Shown: piece after piece, positions 17,519 through 25,704 of the stretch
Position numbering within the stretch: the first letter of the stretch is position 1
How the letters are laid out: each line of letters begins with the position of its first letter
Source: Winogradskyella ouciana
Lineage (GTDB): Bacteria > Bacteroidota > Bacteroidia > Flavobacteriales > Flavobacteriaceae
Length of the DNA stretch: 64,000 nucleotides
Assembly: GCF_009709615.1 (NCBI RefSeq)
Contig: NZ_WJYA01000004.1
Coordinates: 62,001 to 126,000 of the forward strand
Direction: 5' to 3'
Translations under genes and position numbers: made by a program
Notes under the pieces: model-generated
The model's database searches: none
Told to the model about the DNA's origin: nothing
The model's input: the letters and a program-made list of their open reading frames with translations, nothing else

Positions 17519-17789
17519 ATCGCGATTAAAGATACAATTTCATAAATAGTACTGTCATTTGGTGTATTACCTTTTCCCTTGTCTAATTCTCCATAATGCT
17601 TGGTAAAGGTTTTGTCATTTTTATAGACACCAATTGACACGGAATTAAATCCCTTTTTGCTGAGTAGCGAATCTTCATTTCTACTATGGATTGCTCTATG
17701 GATAGTTCTAATTCCGATCTTTTACCGTCTGATGTTTCTTTGCAAGCGAAAGCACTCGAAAGCATTAAAACTATAATCAATTTTTTCAT
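17515..17789 (-). pseudogene. Frameshifted and truncated serine hydrolase (beta-lactamase family) remnant
   Basis: The ATG at 17787-17789 starts a lipoprotein signal (LMLSSAFACKETSDGK). That frame then loses similarity and stops at 17583. In another frame, from about 17690 to 17515, translation reads DSLLSKKGFNSVSIGVYKND, then TFTKHYGELDKGKGN and DSTIYEIVSLIAI before a stop. This is the start of the PF00144 serine beta-lactamase-like domain, which normally continues YEIGSVTKTF with the SxxK nucleophile. The frame is broken, and the gene ends exactly before the catalytic motif, fused to the next gene's start. It should be inactive. Confidence 0.8.
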
Positions 17790-17802
17790 GGTAAAAGGTT
17801 TT

Positions 17803-18378
17803 CTAAGGTTGTAACATCACTTTGTACCACTTGTTGTTATTACGTGTAAATAACTCACGATAGTGAAACCGGTTTTTATTAAACTCCATAAACTCTATCC
17901 GTTTTGGTACGATGTAAAAACCAGACCAATCTTTAGGTCTCTCAATTTCTGTATTGGTACATTCAGCTTTTCGTTGTTTAAACAAAGTCATAAGTTCAGT
18001 GATATCATCTATTTCAGCACCTTGGTTGCTTATTGCACTAACAATTTGTGATTCTTTATTTCTGTCTTTAAAATAGTGGTCTGCAAGTTCGTCTTCAATT
18101 TGAAAAGCCTCTCCTTGTACCCTAATTTGTCTTTCAGTATCTGTCCACCAAAATATGAGAGAAGCTTTTGGGTTGGCTAGTAACTCCTTTCCTTTTTTAG
18201 AATTCATGGGACCAGTGACAACAAACTTTTCTTCTCTAACTTCTTTTAAAGAAACCATACGAGCATTAGGAAAACCATCTATACCAATAGAAGACAAACA
18301 ACAAGCCGAAGGTATTCTAACCGTACTTTTTTGAGTTTCTTCGTTGTACCAATCTTTAAATTTTTCTAATGGGTTCAT
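17803..18378 (-). CDS. pdxH: Pyridoxamine/pyridoxine 5'-phosphate oxidase
   Basis: This is a 191-residue FMN flavoprotein of the PNPOx fold. Recognisable parts are PNARMVSLKEVREEKFVVTG, SKKGKELLANPKASLIFWW (FMN contacts), RQIRVQGEA, and the C-terminal DWSGFYIVPKRIEFME and NRFHYRE segments, ending in the core (W)YKVMLQP near the usual RLNP. It makes pyridoxal 5'-phosphate. Compared with E. coli PdxH (about 218) it is shorter at the N-terminus, as in many Bacteroidota. It sits alone between the pseudogene and the repeat-bounded cassettes. Confidence 0.9.
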   Translation of the reverse strand: MNPLEKFKDWYNEETQKSTVRIPSACCLSSIGIDGFPNARMVSLKEVREEKFVVTGPMNSKKGKELLANPKASLIFWWTDTERQIRVQGEAFQIEDELADHYFKDRNKESQIVSAISNQGAEIDDITELMTLFKQRKAECTNTEIERPKDWSGFYIVPKRIEFMEFNKNRFHYRELFTRNNNKWYKVMLQP

Positions 18379-18407
18379 TTTATAAAGTTTGCGTCGAGTA
18401 TTTGTAG

Positions 18408-18464
18408 GTTAACGGTCGTTGGCTATAACCAGCAATGAATTATACACATAGTTGTGTGTAGTTA
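18408..18464. repeat. Short cassette-boundary repeat (left copy)
   Basis: The segment contains GGCTATAACC, AGCAATGAA and TTGTGTGTAG. On the complementary strand these align in the same order with the longer element at 18943-19086 (CTACA-CAAC, TTCATTGCT, ATAGCCAA), but without the inner hairpins. It ends inside the stop codon of the next gene. Confidence 0.5.
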
Positions 18465-18926
18465 TTTTATTACGTTCAACGTTTCCATAATCAGTTCAGA
18501 TTCAATTATTGCTTTCTGAATATTTGTTTTTTTAATCAGCTTTTTCCAAAATCGAAATTCAAAAGTCATTGCTGTTCCGAACAATTCATAAACTCCGTTG
18601 TTTTCAAAAGTATAATGCGACTTATAAGGATATTTTCCTTTGTATAAATCCTCCCGTTTTATTTTTGTAGAAATGAGTTTTAAGAATTTTTCAAAACCTT
18701 TTTCAAATTCCAATCCAGCATATTTATCAGAATAAGATTCAGTCACCATTCCAATTCCAACTCTTATTTCGTCAAACAAAAACCTGATTGAAATTTCAGA
18801 ATCATTTTCATTCAGAGGTTCTATTAAAAACCAATCGTTTTCAATCCAAGTCGTTTTATTTCCTATATGCTCATTTAAGATTGATTCATATTGTTTAACT
18901 CTTGTTGCGAATATCTTTGAGTTCAA
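18462..18926 (-). CDS. Hypothetical protein, 154 aa, in a repeat-bounded cassette
   Basis: I do not recognise a family. The protein is soluble, with no signal peptide: an N-terminal helix (KIFATRVKQYESILNEHI), beta strands (WFLIEPLNENDSEISIRFLFDEIRVGIGMV) and a charged C-terminal half. It starts with TTG (18924-18926) after an A-rich ribosome-binding stretch; no in-frame ATG is nearby. Its stop codon lies in the left repeat and its upstream region in the right repeat, so the gene fills the unit almost exactly. Probable accessory gene acquired by transfer. Confidence 0.65.
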   Translation of the reverse strand: MNSKIFATRVKQYESILNEHIGNKTTWIENDWFLIEPLNENDSEISIRFLFDEIRVGIGMVTESYSDKYAGLEFEKGFEKFLKLISTKIKREDLYKGKYPYKSHYTFENNGVYELFGTAMTFEFRFWKKLIKKTNIQKAIIESELIMETLNVIK

Positions 18927-18942
18927 ATGTTCGTTTTTTTAA

Positions 18943-19086
18943 TTACACACAACGTGTTTGGCTATGGTTTCGTTACGTGAAAATCCGCGAGGATTTTCCG
19001 CCGTAAACCGAAGATAGCAAATTTGCGAGGACTTTCCGAGAGGAAAGTCAGAAGCAATGAACCATAGTCGTTGTTGCATGTAGCTA
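18943..19086. repeat. Long structured cassette-boundary repeat (middle copy)
   Basis: Outer arms TTACACACAACG...GGCTATGGTT (from 18943) and AACCATAGTCGTTG...CATGTAGC (to 19084) are imperfect inverted repeats. Inside are two perfect 8-bp hairpins with 4-base loops: GAAAATCC/GGATTTTC (18979-18998) and GACTTTCC/GGAAAGTC (19030-19049). The 14-mer GCGAGGAYTTTCCG occurs twice (18987 and 19025). The element separates the hypothetical gene from the GIY-YIG gene. Confidence 0.7.
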
Positions 19087-19797
19087 TTTTTTTATTTTCT
19101 CGTCTATCCAATTTATAATTCTTTTGGCAATTTGTTTTTGCATTCCTTTTGGTGTCTCATCAAGGATAAATTCAACTTCAAATCTCTCTCTTTCCAAATC
19201 TTTAAGGAATTCAGTCAAATTTTCGTTATCCGAAACTTTGTATTCATCTATTAGGTCATTTATTGAGTCCAAAGCACTTTCTATATCCAAAAACATATCA
19301 TCATCAATTTCCTCCAATTCATCATAATTATCGTGAAAGAAATCATAAATGGAATCAAATTCTTTCTGTATTTCTGAAAGTTTGATTTCGTTTGGAAAAT
19401 CAAGCAAAGATTTAATTATTTCATTGTCAGTGAGATTATGGAAACGAAAAGAAACTTTTTTATCTGATTCCGAGAAGATATTTCTAAAATCCAATTTGAT
19501 TAGAATTCCGCTATCGTCATTCCATTCAGGTTCAGATTCCACAATATTTGTTGTCAAATCATCGTAGTGAAAGTCAATTTTTTTCAGAACTTTTTTCTCC
19601 AAGTCCAAAGCGTCTCTTTCACTTAAATTTTCTTTTAAGACCAAAACTTTATGAGGTTCAGTTAGTTTTAAAACGTATTCAACCCATTTCTCATTTCGAG
19701 AAGTCTTTGCTGTTTTTCTGTGTCCTTTGCCTTTTCCAACGTAGAAAATTTCATTCGTTGTTGGATTTAGATGTATGTAGACGTAGTAGTCGTTCAT
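19084..19797 (-). CDS. GIY-YIG domain protein with acidic C-terminal extension
   Basis: The N-terminal 90 residues form a GIY-YIG nuclease-like domain: YYVYIHLNP (first motif), IFYVGKGKGHR (second motif plus catalytic Arg), then a helix and the conserved Glu/Asn region (ALDLEKKVLKKI, TTNIVE). About 140 residues of acidic helical sequence follow (DELEEIDDDMFLDIESALDS), which I do not recognise. The ATG at 19795-19797 is used; a TTG four codons earlier lies inside the repeat. Such proteins may cut DNA or be defence or mobile-element relatives; function is unknown. It is the second cassette gene. Confidence 0.75.
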   Translation of the reverse strand: MNDYYVYIHLNPTTNEIFYVGKGKGHRKTAKTSRNEKWVEYVLKLTEPHKVLVLKENLSERDALDLEKKVLKKIDFHYDDLTTNIVESEPEWNDDSGILIKLDFRNIFSESDKKVSFRFHNLTDNEIIKSLLDFPNEIKLSEIQKEFDSIYDFFHDNYDELEEIDDDMFLDIESALDSINDLIDEYKVSDNENLTEFLKDLERERFEVEFILDETPKGMQKQIAKRIINWIDEKIKK

Positions 19798-19880
19798 AAT
19801 TACAGGCAACGCGTATAAAAAACACTTTTTATAGAATTAAACAAAATATCAACAAAACCAACAACCATAGCGTTTTAGTC
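19798..19880. repeat. Degenerate cassette-boundary repeat (right copy)
   Basis: TTACAGGCAACGCGT near 19800 matches the left arm of the middle copy (TTACACACAACGTGT), and ACCATAGCGTTTTAGT near 19863-19878 resembles its right arm. The interior is AT-rich and not obviously folded. The match is weaker than between the other two copies. Confidence 0.35.
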
Positions 19881-20042
19881 ATTTTCAAACGACTACAAAC
19901 GTTTACAAACGAATTTAAACACGTAACTACCGACTAAAATTTGCCAACTGTATAATCTTTGCAGTGTCGAAACATAAGAACCTATCCATGGGTAGGCAAG
20001 TCTCGATAGTATTAACTGTTTAACATTAAAAATTTAGAACAC

Positions 20043-20375
20043 ATGAACACATTAAGAAACAAAGTACAGTTGATTGGTAACTTAGGTAAGGATCCAGAAA
20101 TCATCAATTTAGAGTCAGGAAAAACCTTGGCAAAATTTTCAATAGCGACTAACGAGAGCTATAAAAATTCGCAAGGCGAAAAGGTAACCGACACCCAATG
20201 GCACAATATTGTTGCCTGGGGAAAAACGGCACAGATTGTAGAGAAATTTGTAACCAAAGGTAAGGAGGTTGCCATTGAGGGTAAACTGACCACACGCTCT
20301 TGGGAAGATAAAGACGGTATGAAACGTTATATGACGGAAGTGGTTTGTAGCGAACTTTTAATGTTGGGGAAATAA
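20043..20375 (+). CDS. ssb: Single-stranded DNA-binding protein, short form
   Basis: This 110-residue OB-fold protein has typical SSB features: LRNKVQLIGNLGKDPEI at the N-terminus, LAKFSIATNE, TQWHNIVAWGKTAQIVEKFVTKG and YMTEVVCSELLMLG. It ends directly after the OB fold, lacking the disordered linker and acidic DDDIPF-type tip that recruits replication and repair partners. Flavobacteria often carry such a short SSB in addition to a full-length one, so it may be a secondary or competence-related SSB. Confidence 0.93.
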   Translation: MNTLRNKVQLIGNLGKDPEIINLESGKTLAKFSIATNESYKNSQGEKVTDTQWHNIVAWGKTAQIVEKFVTKGKEVAIEGKLTTRSWEDKDGMKRYMTEVVCSELLMLGK

Positions 20376-20401
20376 AACACAAGTAAAAAAGTTGAGATAT
20401 A

Positions 20402-20429
20402 AAAAGAGCTGCCATTTGGCAGCTCTTTT
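20402..20429. terminator. Bidirectional intrinsic terminator
   Basis: AAAAGAGCTGCC/GGCAGCTCTTTT serves ssb and the convergent protease gene. Confidence 0.85.
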
Positions 20430-20450
20430 CTATTTATATAAATAATAAAA

Positions 20451-21770
20451 TTAGTTCTTAATTACTTTTTTAGTAATACTACTACCACTAAAGTCATTGG
20501 TAATCTTAACAAAGTACAGTGCATCACCTAACTTATCTAAATTAGAAAGCGTGAGGTTACCGTTTGTTGCAGTTAGCGTTTCGCTCATTACAACACGTCC
20601 GTTGATATCAAACAGATTTACAGTGTAGTCATCATTTGCACCATTAGATAATTTTATGGCAATAGATGATGTAAATGGATTTGGACTTATTTCAACAGTA
20701 TCTACAGTAAATTCATCTACAGTAAGAGAGCCACCACATATAGACCAGCCCATGTCTTCAAAAAGTCCTAAAGAAATTGGTCCTGGATTATGGTTTGCAA
20801 CACCGGAGCCTATTTGAGGAGTCATCAATGAATTTACATTTCCATTAGGAAACGTTGACTCATCCCAATGGCTATAACTAGAACCTTGATCCCATGGGCT
20901 AGGTGCAAACATCCTTGGTATTACACCTCCGTTTTGACCTACAGATGTTGGCGAGTTGTTAAAGAGGTTACTACCTGTTAACTGTAAATGCATATCATTA
21001 GAAGGGTCAGTAAAAAGACCAGAATCTAAAAGGGATTGACCCATGCCGTTTTCAACATTAAGATCGTAAACAGTCGGAATCATGTTGTTTGGCTCTCTCA
21101 ATCTTCCAGTAGACCCATCTGTCGTGGCAAAGCTTATAAAGCCTAAACCATGACCTAACTCATGCAATACTACCGTGACAAAATCAAATTGACTTCCTGG
21201 AGGCATAGCATCTGTACCGTAATACCAGTTAAAAGAACTACTAAAAGTAGCATTTATGTCTATAGATCCAAAACCACTTGAGTCTTGATCTTCAATTTTT
21301 TCCCATAATGCAACAGGATAAAAGACATTTGGGGTAGCGTCTGGATGATTAGATGTTAAAACTGTAGTTGGACCAGCTTGGCCTAGGACTCCTGGGCCAA
21401 GAGGCTCAAAACTTGCATTTATTCTAATGGGTTGAGAGGATTCTATGGAATTAGCCCAAATATCTACAGCAAATTGAAAGGCTGCCATAGCTTGCGCTCC
21501 TTCAGGGCCAGTAAAACCCGTATAATTAACAATAAAGTTTGTACATGCTGTACCACTTGCCATTCTATTTAAAACTTCTGGTGACGTGTGTGTAGAGCTA
21601 GGTCCTTCATAATCTTTGGCATAAAGTACACATGCAGGTGTAGTAACATTTTTTACTTTAGGGACAAATTCAGTTTCATCTTGTGCAAAAGCACCTATTG
21701 TATAGCACAATGCACCAACAATAGTAAGTGGCTTTATAAAATTTTTCATTTTAAATGTAATTTTGTTCAT
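20451..21770 (-). CDS. Secreted zinc metalloprotease-like protein with T9SS type A sorting domain
   Basis: The 439-residue protein has a signal peptide ending IGAFAQ. The central domain carries VTVVLHELGHGLGFISF, an HExxHxxG-type zinc motif, after FQFAVDIWANSIESS, a segment shared by a family of secreted putative proteases. The last 80 residues are a T9SS type A sorting domain (VEISPNPF, the FDINGRVV strand, ALYFVKI, final KKVIKN). It should be exported through the outer membrane by T9SS and be cell-attached or released. The start may be the internal Met at 21749, directly before the signal peptide core. Confidence 0.85.
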   Translation of the reverse strand: MNKITFKMKNFIKPLTIVGALCYTIGAFAQDETEFVPKVKNVTTPACVLYAKDYEGPSSTHTSPEVLNRMASGTACTNFIVNYTGFTGPEGAQAMAAFQFAVDIWANSIESSQPIRINASFEPLGPGVLGQAGPTTVLTSNHPDATPNVFYPVALWEKIEDQDSSGFGSIDINATFSSSFNWYYGTDAMPPGSQFDFVTVVLHELGHGLGFISFATTDGSTGRLREPNNMIPTVYDLNVENGMGQSLLDSGLFTDPSNDMHLQLTGSNLFNNSPTSVGQNGGVIPRMFAPSPWDQGSSYSHWDESTFPNGNVNSLMTPQIGSGVANHNPGPISLGLFEDMGWSICGGSLTVDEFTVDTVEISPNPFTSSIAIKLSNGANDDYTVNLFDINGRVVMSETLTATNGNLTLSNLDKLGDALYFVKITNDFSGSSITKKVIKN

Positions 21771-21914
21771 AGACTTATTTTTTTTTCAGCTTAAAAATAA
21801 TACAATTTTAGATAAAAATAAGGTATAGCTATGAATATTGGATAAAACCGCCACTATATTAGACGACCAAAAGTTAGTGACTGAAAAGAAAGAAAGGTTA
21901 TGCGGGAATAATAA

Positions 21915-22091
21915 TTAAGCCACTTTTTTTAGCAAATCAAAACAAGGACATTTTTTACAGCGTTTGTTTTCTGCTTTCTTATATTTTTTACAGCATTTGG
22001 ACTTGACTTTGCCCAAGGCTTCAAAACCAGAAGTTTCAAGAACTTTAATACGCTCTTTTTTAAGCTTTTTGTTTTTCTTTTTTTTGCCCAT
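21915..22091 (-). CDS. Small Lys/Cys-rich protein, 58 aa
   Basis: From the ATG at 22089-22091 the frame reads an all-Lys-rich start (MGKKKKNKKLKKERIKVLE), then a Cys cluster (SKCCKKYKKAENKRCKKCPCFDLL), and stops at 21915. The five cysteines within about 20 residues suggest metal or Fe-S binding, and the basic N-terminus could bind nucleic acid. I recall similar small proteins in flavobacteria but no function. It lies 80 bases downstream of the ferritin gene in the same direction, so it may share iron-linked expression. Confidence 0.7.
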   Translation of the reverse strand: MGKKKKNKKLKKERIKVLETSGFEALGKVKSKCCKKYKKAENKRCKKCPCFDLLKKVA

Positions 22092-22170
22092 TTTCAGTTT
22101 CCTTATAAGGGAATCTTAAATTCGGCAACAAAAATAGTTATTTTTATTTATTCTAAATAAAGTTTAACAT

Positions 22171-22692
22171 TTACGCTCCTCCTGGTGTGTCAGCTGCAGA
22201 ACTTACCGTTAGTTGTTGTATATCCCTATCAAATAAATACAATCCGCCTTTATCATCTCCGATCATATTTATTTTATCAAGAATTGTTCTTGCCATAGCT
22301 TCTTCTTCAATTTGCTCGGCAACATACCATTGTAAGAAATTGTGCGTGGCATAGTCTTTTTCTTGTAACGAAATATGAACCAATTCATTGATACTTTCAG
22401 ATACAAAAACCTCGTGATCCAATAATTTTTTAAACATTTCTTTAAATGAAGAATATGAAATATTTGGAGCGTTAAGCTCAGATATTTGTGCATGTCCTCC
22501 ACGCTCGTTTATAAACTTCACCAATTTTAACATGTGCTCACGTTCTTCGTCAGACTGGTCGTACATAAAGTTAGAAATGCCTTCAAACCCTTTTACTTCA
22601 GCCCAAACAGCCATGGCTAAATACACTTGGGAAGACTCAGCTTCAATTCGTATTTGTTTATTAAGTGCAGCTTCAATTGATTTTGATAACAT
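22171..22692 (-). CDS. ftnA: Ferritin
   Basis: The 173-residue four-helix protein is a bacterial non-haem ferritin. Ferroxidase residues are visible in RIEAESSQVYLAMAVW (Glu), SDEEREHMLKL (Glu and His) and WYVAEQIEEE (Glu). It oxidises Fe2+ and stores Fe3+ in a 24-mer shell, complementing the Feo uptake genes at 2.8-5.1 kb. It has its own -7 element. Confidence 0.95.
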   Translation of the reverse strand: MLSKSIEAALNKQIRIEAESSQVYLAMAVWAEVKGFEGISNFMYDQSDEEREHMLKLVKFINERGGHAQISELNAPNISYSSFKEMFKKLLDHEVFVSESINELVHISLQEKDYATHNFLQWYVAEQIEEEAMARTILDKINMIGDDKGGLYLFDRDIQQLTVSSAADTPGGA

Positions 22693-22709
22693 AATTTCTC
22701 GGTTTTACA

Positions 22710-22717
22710 CAAAGATA
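22710..22717 (-). promoter_or_regulatory. -7 element for ferritin
   Basis: TATCTTTG on the minus strand fits TAnnTTTG, 17 bases before the ferritin start; a -33 TTG is not evident. Confidence 0.4.
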
Positions 22718-22796
22718 AGCAGTTAAAAACACTATTAAAAGCTTTAATTGATAAGTAGTTGTAATAGCGGATTTAAAAACTTTATGACCCTGAAAT

Positions 22797-22828
22797 TTGG
22801 AATTAAGGTACGGTTTATGCCATATTTG
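22797..22828 (+). promoter_or_regulatory. Promoter-like site for a small transcription unit
   Basis: TTG (22797-22799), 21 bases, then CATATTTG (22821-22828), one mismatch from TAnnTTTG. It predicts a start only a few bases before the small ORF at 22837, so the mRNA would be nearly leaderless. Confidence 0.35.
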
Positions 22829-22836
22829 CAATACTA

Positions 22837-22956
22837 ATGAGAAAAACAATAGTACATAGAGCACCAAAATCACTGATGTGTCAGTGGGATTATCGAGGAA
22901 ATAGTATTGAATTATTTCAACGGCAAGGACGTTATGTATCTATTATCAATCATTAA
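22837..22956 (+). CDS. Small ORF, 39 aa
   Basis: ATG at 22837 begins MRKTIVHRAPKSLMCQWDYR, followed by GNSIELFQRQGRYVSIINH and a stop. It is rich in Arg, Gln and aromatic residues, with no membrane segment. It lies in a complete small unit: a promoter-like site directly upstream and a strong GAAA-loop terminator at 22996. No family is recognised; coding status is uncertain. Confidence 0.45.
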   Translation: MRKTIVHRAPKSLMCQWDYRGNSIELFQRQGRYVSIINH

Positions 22957-22995
22957 TTACAAATGATTTAAACAGAAAAACTATACATAGATAAC

Positions 22996-23025
22996 AAGCG
23001 TCCAAGAAATTGGGCGCTTTTTTTT
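22996..23025 (+). terminator. Intrinsic terminator with GAAA tetraloop
   Basis: AAGCGTCCAA/TTGGGCGCTT (one T-G pair) closes a GAAA loop and is followed by eight T. Confidence 0.85.
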
Positions 23026-23211
23026 ATGAAAAAAATTACAAAAATTTGAAACTAGACTTTAAAAAATAAAATAACACGTATTGAAGACTAAGCAATTGGG
23101 AGACAAACGCTTGCCAAAAACCTTCGACCATCTGCATAAAGCGGACAGGAATTCTTTTGCCTTAGATCAACCTAACTAATTGATAATCAATAAATTAAAT
23201 TGAATTTTTAT
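23026..23211. other. Gene-free stretch with a weak closed fold
   Basis: No ORF or recognised gene. The segment 23088-23165 can close on itself: CTAAGCAA pairs with TTG-c-CTTAG, with an inner CGCTT/AAGCG stem (23108/23139). The pairing is modest and may be chance. Confidence 0.3.
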
Positions 23212-23243
23212 TTGGAAGTTTCAAAAATTCCATTTTATATTTG
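23212..23243 (+). promoter_or_regulatory. Consensus promoter upstream of a structured region
   Basis: TTG (23212-23214), 21 bases, then TATATTTG (23236-23243), an exact TAnnTTTG. Predicted start is near 23250. Confidence 0.6.
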
Positions 23244-23250
23244 CATCGCA

Positions 23251-23473
23251 GAATTAAACAATTCGCAATAACACAAATAATAATATTAATGCTGAATTCA
23301 TTTCAGTAAAACAAAGAAGCCATGCTAAAACATAGAGTAGCATTTCAAAATTTAAGTTATGACCTCGAGTCATTTACAAGGCTTCGGTATTTTCTGCCTG
23401 CCTGTCGGCAGACTGGTAGATAATTTATTTCCCAGAGAAGAATCCGAAGCAAATAAACTGTTTCGGATTTTTT
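23251..23473 (+). ncRNA. Candidate structured RNA or leader upstream of the TPR-rtcB operon
   Basis: The stretch begins just after a consensus promoter and ends in a terminator-like hairpin. An outer stem GAAGCC (23316-23321)/GGCTTC (23380-23385) encloses two hairpins: ATGCTA/TAGCAT (23322/23338) and ATGAC/GTCAT (23359/23369). A 5' hairpin GAATT/AATTC (23251-23264) precedes it, and TCTGCC/GGCAGA (23393/23407) and CTGG/CCAG (23413/23432) follow. The last stem AATCCGAA/TTCGGATT (23441/23462) is trailed by T-rich sequence. It may be a small RNA or an attenuating leader for the genes at 23573. No known family was recognised by eye. Confidence 0.4.
23441..23473 (+). terminator. Terminator-like hairpin before the TPR-rtcB operon
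   Basis: An 8-bp stem AATCCGAA/TTCGGATT with a 13-base loop is followed by TTTTTATTT. It would stop transcription about 100 bases before the TPR gene. Confidence 0.6.
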
Positions 23474-23572
23474 ATTTCAAAAAATTTAAGAATACATCTA
23501 TCTGAGCAGTTTTAAGAGCAGTACATAACGCGCTGCATTTAAAACAGTAACAAACTATTGAATAAAAGTATC

Positions 23573-24157
23573 ATGGAAAATAATTTGCATAACATCCACT
23601 TGTTTAGAGCTATTGAAGCCTACCCTTGGGAATTAGGGAAAGCGGTTGAAGCCTTAAATTATGCTTTGTCTTACGACCCAGAAAATGTAAAAGCTTTGCA
23701 TTTAATGGCTAAAGTACACTATGAGCAATTGGGTGATAACGAAACCGCAAAACGCTATTTTGAAAAAGCTCTGGCTAGCAATTATGAAACGCCAGATATA
23801 TACCCAGATTATATAAGGCTGTTGATTAATAATGAGGATTTTAATGAAGCCCAAAAGTTAATTGACTTCGCTAAAACTATAAAAGGAGTTGGTAAGGCTG
23901 GTATTGCTTTGGCACAAGGACAACTATACGAAAGTATCGCTAAGTATGAAGATGCTGAAAAGGTTCTTAAAGAAGCAAAGCAATTAGCATTGAACGATGA
24001 TTTTATCAGTTTTGTTGATACTGTTTTATCTCGAGTAAAAAAGAAGAGAAAAGTACAGGCAAACGAAAATAGAATCATAGAAAATCAGGCTAAAAAAGAA
24101 GCTGAAGCAGAAACTAAAAATAGCTGGTTTCAGAATAGGCTGAATAATTTATTGTAA
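23573..24157 (+). CDS. Cytoplasmic TPR protein upstream of rtcB
   Basis: This 194-residue protein has no signal peptide. TPR helices are evident: AVEALNYALSYDPENVKALHLMAKVHYEQLG, ETAKRYFEKALASN, and KYEDAEKVLKEAKQLAL. A basic, highly charged C-terminal helix (SRVKKKRKVQANENR) ends in SWFQNRLNNLL. The ATG at 23573 is used; a TTG five codons earlier is possible. It lies 99 bases upstream of rtcB in the same direction, so it may be an RtcB accessory factor, which is inference from linkage. Confidence 0.8.
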   Translation: MENNLHNIHLFRAIEAYPWELGKAVEALNYALSYDPENVKALHLMAKVHYEQLGDNETAKRYFEKALASNYETPDIYPDYIRLLINNEDFNEAQKLIDFAKTIKGVGKAGIALAQGQLYESIAKYEDAEKVLKEAKQLALNDDFISFVDTVLSRVKKKRKVQANENRIIENQAKKEAEAETKNSWFQNRLNNLL

Positions 24158-24208
24158 TTAAAAAAAGTAATTTAGTAGAAGTCTTTTTGGAATCAGGCTT
24201 CATTGTAG

Positions 24209-25654
<1,446 letters not shown>

Positions 25655-25656
25655 TA

Positions 25657-25687
25657 AAAAAAGCGCAAGTGATTCACTTGCGCTTTT
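25657..25687. terminator. Bidirectional intrinsic terminator
   Basis: AAAAGCGCAAGTGA/TCACTTGCGCTTTT separates rtcB from the convergent YceI gene. Confidence 0.88.
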
Positions 25688-25704
25688 GATTTTAGAATAA
25701 GATT

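Noticed and set aside
17583..17789. Intact 68-residue lipoprotein
   Set aside because: The second half is better read in another frame as the start of a serine hydrolase, so it is treated as a pseudogene.
18943..19086. Integron attC site
   Set aside because: The arms lack the canonical RYYYAAC/GTTRRRY core and no integrase is in the window; only the cassette-like layout is similar.
23322..23423. 33-residue ORF within the structured region
   Set aside because: Its ATG lies inside a stem, its C-terminus reads through a hairpin (TCTGCC/GGCAGA), and there is no ribosome-binding signal; the fold explains the sequence better.
23251..23473. tRNA, tmRNA, SRP RNA or RNase P RNA
   Set aside because: No T-arm (GGTTCGA), no tmRNA-like ending and none of the conserved RNase P or SRP core sequences could be found.
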